Assembly: GCF_022376445.1 (NCBI RefSeq)
Contig: NW_025955057.1
Coordinates: forward strand, 62,001-126,000
DNA: 64,000 nt
DNA from: Fomitopsis serialis
Lineage: Eukaryota; Basidiomycota; Agaricomycetes; Polyporales; Fomitopsidaceae
Direction: 5' to 3'
Shown: positions 60,134 to 64,000 of the stretch, in pieces
Numbering within the stretch: the first letter of the stretch is position 1
Layout: each line of letters starts with the position of its first letter
Notes under the pieces: generated by a model
Database searches by the model: none
Seen by the model: the letters and a program-made list of their open reading frames with translations, nothing else
What the model was told of the DNA's origin: nothing
Made by a program: the position numbers and the translations under genes

Positions 60134-61214
60134 GAGACAATATTCAAAATGATCCAGGCAATGTGAATAAAGCTGTATATGGCATGGGTTTGACATCAGA
60201 TCAGATAGCATTCTCAATAACCTGGTAAGATGGTTGCTGTGGCCCCAGTGAGCTTATATAAGCCTGCTACTTCACTCTTGGAACTGCTCATGTACTGGAC
60301 AACCCTATAAGATCATAGTGTAAGTACACATTCAGGTATGTATCCCTAGATTGTGTCTGTGAGCAAGACAAAGCCAGCAGTGGATGCATAATTACCATAT
60401 GGAGTATGTGACCTTCCCAAAGAGGAATCATACACAAACAGGGGCATGTAGGGCTCAGAGAAATGCAGAAAATCTATGAAATATACAGACACATCAAAGA
60501 CAAGTGTATGATTGCCTTGAGCTGCAATGGTTACCATTACATTGTATGCAAGGGCCATAATATGGCAAAAGATGCTCAGATTACCCATTATAGTCCTTGT
60601 TACCTGTATTATTGAAGCTACTGAGTAGTCCACAGTGTCTGAACTACACATATACATTGCAGTGTACATATAGACCATATTTGAGTCATAAACAAGCAGA
60701 TTGAATCTGCAGAGGCACATGTGCATTTTTTGCTTTGCATTTCCTGGGTTAGCCAGCCACTGTATACACTCAATAGAATTTCTGTATACTCTCTGAATGA
60801 AGGGCTATCAGATGAGCATACTATGTATACTATGATTTGTTACTGGCTGAGGCTATATAGGCCCTACAGTGTGTGAGCGCTTGGAGCAATGGCCCACCAA
60901 GCTGCCAGTCACATGATATGTTTACCAGTTTCCTTATTGGGGGAACTGCTAAGGCGTTTCATGGGCCTCATATCCATAACTGAGTGCTTAGCCACTGCAT
61001 TTGTTTGTATCTGTTGGTCCAAGTCGCGTCGTTTGGGAGTCTGAAATTTCAGACTCAGATAAGCAACCCATACTAACAGTTACTTATCTCTGCTTATCGG
61101 GGTGGCTGCAAGTCACGTGCACTGTGGGAACAAACTGCCATTCCGGAGGAATCACTAAGGCGTTTCATGGTGGTCCATCATAAGAACGATACCTTCGTAC
61201 CTCAGGGATCGTAA
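60134..61214 (+). repeat. LTR-like repeat C, copy 2
   Basis: Direct repeat of 33536-34600. Contains GAGCTTATATAAGCC and ends ACCTCAGGGATCGTAAC. It retains a few more CpG than copy 1. Confidence 0.55.
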
Positions 61215-62617
61215 CTGCTGAATATCACGGACTGGATCTAGGTGCTCAGCTGACTTTGATCTGACTTTGGATATTCAGCCACTGGTCTCCCTCATGTGCA
61301 CACGCACCACCATGTCACTGCAAACCACACTCCATCCACACTCAACCACAGCTATGCCACTCTCCCATGACATACTGTTTGACATGTCTTCTTGCTGAGA
61401 CATGTGGGGTGAGGTCACTGAGGGGGAGAGTGTCTTAGTGTGTTATTACTAAACCTTCTGAGACCTCCTACAACAGCATACAATGTCTGCACAACACTAT
61501 CCTGAAGTGGCACCTTGCCAAAAAGATCTTTAGCAATCGATCTTGAACACTTGTGATTTCCCCTGCATCTACAACACTCACATCCATCACCACAACATAA
61601 CACCGCAAGACTAAGGCACAGGCATATCTTGAACAGCACTTGTATATTGTGCGCTGCCTTTTGTAAGTTGCACAACATCATCACCACACTCACACTGACT
61701 CTTCATGAGTTGAGTTGAGTTTACAATCTGACCATGGCCACAGTCAATGTGTACTCTCCGACAAGCTTGCATCAGATTGTCACTGAGTCAATGAACAAGG
61801 ACATAGTGAAAATGAGCACAGTGAAAGGCCCTCAAATGGAGCTCTGGGGCTCATCACCGACAATGTACTATGTAGGGCATACCTCCATAATATTGATCTC
61901 GACAACTTGACAACTTCCAAGCAGCAACCTAATATTGACCCAGACCCCAAATATTCAGCACCAGACACTGGTGGGTTCATCAAGGGAGGCAGCAAGGCCA
62001 ATGATTCTGTCCACTGGCTGGAAGCAGAGGGATGAGGTGCTGATAAAGAGGGTTAAAGCTCAGTGGTATATGTTCATTCTGGAGGATTGTGCTGAACCCC
62101 AGCACTGTGTCAAGATACAGCGCAAGCACAGGGACTGAGTGATATGGAAGTATGGTGTGGTGCATCATTGATATTCTGTCTGAGTTGCTGGCTTATCACT
62201 CACACTTTGGCAGCTGATCCAGCATGTATTGTATTGTATACCAGCTGGGCTCAGTGGAGATCATAGCATGTGATTTTGCACTCTGTGATTGCAGGTACCA
62301 GGCAGTGATCACCACCCCAGAGTTCATCAGAGACATCCAAGTCACATGTCAGAAGCCCCAAGATCACTGGAATAGACACAGCTATCATACAGAGAGTTAG
62401 AGCCAGGCTGGGTGGTGGCAGCAGTAATGGTGGGAGTTCCCTGTTTAGCAGAGGTTGACCTGTCTGATAGCTGGAGAAAACTCAGACACCGCCAGGGTGG
62501 CAAACCACATTAAGAGGCTCAGCACAGATGGCCCCAACAAATCTGTTTAGACAATCTCACAGATTTGCTGATTAGTACAACGGGCCAGTGAGTTCGTCAG
62601 TAAGTACTAAGTGTGGT

Positions 62618-63193
62618 TTAGATCACAGCAAGCTCTGGAGATATCATTGGCAGAGTGTAGATGTGGATAGATATGATATGATAATGATATATGATTGGCA
62701 CCCCCACTGTGGCATGCACTGACACATACCCATCTCTGAGAGCCCTGGACCTGCTCCCAGCTATAACAGGACCAGCTGCAAAGGCAGTAAACTTTTCCAC
62801 AATTTCCCTGACAGCAGGGATGTCCATGACAATGGTGTGGGAGACAGTTGGTTTGAGTGGTTGCCCAACACCAAAGCCTTGCATGAAGGTATCATACAGA
62901 GCAAGCCTTGTAGGAGGCTCATTTCCCTGCTCATGTTATAGTCATTGATATGAGAGATTGAAGTGCTCTACCCACTTGTTGTGGGTAATAATGGACCTTG
63001 CTAGAACCCAGTGCATCCATAAGTTGTGGTCAATCACACCTCCCTGAGAGGTAATGCTGGCTTGAAGGGCAGTGTATGAGGCACAGGCCTGCAGTTGCAC
63101 CATGATGAGGATTGGTTCCTCCACTTTACCCTCATCCTGCCTCTGTCCCCACCAATTCAGCATGGCCCTCCAAAAGGCGAGGGTCTTGCCCAA
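62618..63193 (-). pseudogene. Unassigned decayed coding region
   Basis: Two minus-strand open stretches look coding: WWGQRQDEGKVEEPILIMVQ with GGVIDHNLWMHWVLARSIIT (63193-62942), then DTFMQGFGVGQPLKPTVSHT with MDIPAVREIVEKFTAFAAGP (62884-62618). Stops separate them. I do not recognise the family. It could be a transposon-borne orphan. Confidence 0.3.
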
Positions 63194-63556
63194 TTACATT
63201 GGAAAAGGTTGTGAGAATTGCTGGCAGAGTGCTTGGAAGGGATCAGGCACCTACTGTTAGTGTTAAAGGGAAGAGATATTAGCATAATACTGTACTGTTC
63301 ATGGTTCATCTACCTGGTGCTGTACTGGTTAGGCTGGCTGCTAAAGAACACTACCTTATTCATCATTGTGACTTACAAGTGGGAACAAAGGTCCTCCTTG
63401 AGGCTGCACTTGCACAGGATTGCCTCCTGGCTGATGAAAAACTTAATTCAGCATGACATTAATTTTATAAATCCTGAACTAGCCTGAGCAAGACCATTCA
63501 TAGTGACAGTGGCAGTGAATGGTGCAGTAGCTGTGATTGTGAGCCAGGGTGGCCTG

Positions 63557-63700
63557 TAGTGCATTGCAGGGGTATAGCTCCAGATACTTGACCTGGTACC
63601 CTTACCCTTACCCTCAAGGGTATGATACCCCTCTCAAAGGTAAGGGTATGTCAAGGGTATACAAGAGTACAAGGGTAGGGGGTATATACAAGGGTATATG
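63557..63700 (+). mobile_element. End of a hAT-like element (TAGTGCATTGCAGGGGT)
   Basis: The first 17 bases equal the left end of the hAT element at 34950. It is followed by AAGGGTA/TACCCTT repeats, which look like CpG-decayed versions of the GGGTACGGGT repeats there. The other end is not found in the window. A related AAGGGTA cluster lies at about 34715-34790. Confidence 0.55.
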
Positions 63701-64000
63701 TCAAAATCTTACACAACTGTCAAGTTTGTGGCAAAAATGGATATGCATACAAAGCATCAACTGTTAACTACTACTGATGAGCACTATGTCCCCAGACATC
63801 CTCAGGATCCTCATCATCTTTGTCAGCAACAGACTGACTGTACAGTGATTGAGAGGATATCTGTACCAGATATTCCTGTTATGGTATATGTTTGTCATTG
63901 GATGCTTGAGGGCTTGTATGGTGTGCCTGGACTTGTTGTGGGCCAATTATGCAACAAGACAATGCTCAGTCAAGAGTATTATCAGTCGCAGGGCATGCCT

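Larger units (their letters stand above)
51215..64000. repeat. CpG-depleted, AT-rich transposon graveyard (block 2)
   Basis: Same composition as block 1: few CpG, many TG/CA, broken ORFs and repeats shared with 21.75-34.9 kb. It runs to the right edge of the window. Stretches not listed separately (51931-52599, 53911-54432, 58898-59980, 61215-62617 and 63194-63556) hold short ORFs and repeat fragments that I could not assign. Confidence 0.75.

Noticed and set aside
63590..63690. Telomere-like TACCCTT/AAGGGTA runs (also 34715-34790 and the AGGGTTAGG pair at about 37465)
   Set aside because: Units are degenerate, switch strand within a few bases and adjoin hAT or LTR ends. No continuous TTAGGG array exists.
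1..64000. tRNA, rRNA or other structured RNA genes
   Set aside because: I looked for A-box/B-box pairs and cloverleaf-like stems and saw none convincing. Isolated GGTTCGA matches lacked the rest of a tRNA.

Overview
The window is nuclear DNA from a filamentous basidiomycete, most likely a white-rot Agaricomycete such as a polypore (the clade is inference). The reasons are dense short GT-AG introns of about 45-70 nt, GC-rich housekeeping genes, Plavaka and hAT transposases, a fungal TET/JBP-type oxygenase and a GT69/CAP59-type mannosyltransferase.

Layout. (1) 1-12.0 kb: a gene neighbourhood with an acidic nuclear protein running off the left edge, a TET/JBP-like 2-oxoglutarate/Fe(II) dioxygenase (2323-5343, minus), an unrecognised protein (5815-7824, minus) and an apparently intact Plavaka transposase with an N-terminal C2H2 finger (8497-11956, plus). 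(2) 12.5-21.75 kb: an intact-looking hAT transposase (minus), a broken amino-acid permease, a casein-kinase-1-like gene and a GC-rich hairpin-repeat block. (3) 21.75-37.85 kb: an old transposon graveyard of AT-rich DNA almost without CpG, interrupted by younger CpG-rich insertions. These are a 29.1-32.3 kb segment with two paralogous orphan genes, a non-autonomous hAT element with an 8-bp target-site duplication (34950-37072), and a solo LTR-like unit. A decayed second Plavaka copy lies at 32.3-33.5 kb. (4) 37.86-50.93 kb: a compact housekeeping island with glycogen synthase (minus), ornithine carbamoyltransferase (plus), GT69 mannosyltransferase (minus), p24/emp24 cargo receptor (minus), proteasome beta-2 (plus) and a PTC7-like PP2C phosphatase (minus). 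(5) 51.2-64 kb: a second CpG-depleted graveyard with a truncated Spt5-like ORF, inverted and permuted copies of repeats seen in region 3, and two CpG-rich inverted-repeat palindromes.

How it fits together. The CpG-depleted blocks look like the mutational footprint of long-term cytosine methylation of transposons. The same window carries a TET/JBP-type enzyme, a family that oxidises methylated cytosine (or thymine), beside an apparently live transposase. This suggests, but does not prove, a transposon-linked anti-methylation module. A second theme is sequence quality: small indels, mostly in homopolymers, break the frame of at least three conserved housekeeping genes, which points to assembly error rather than true pseudogenes.
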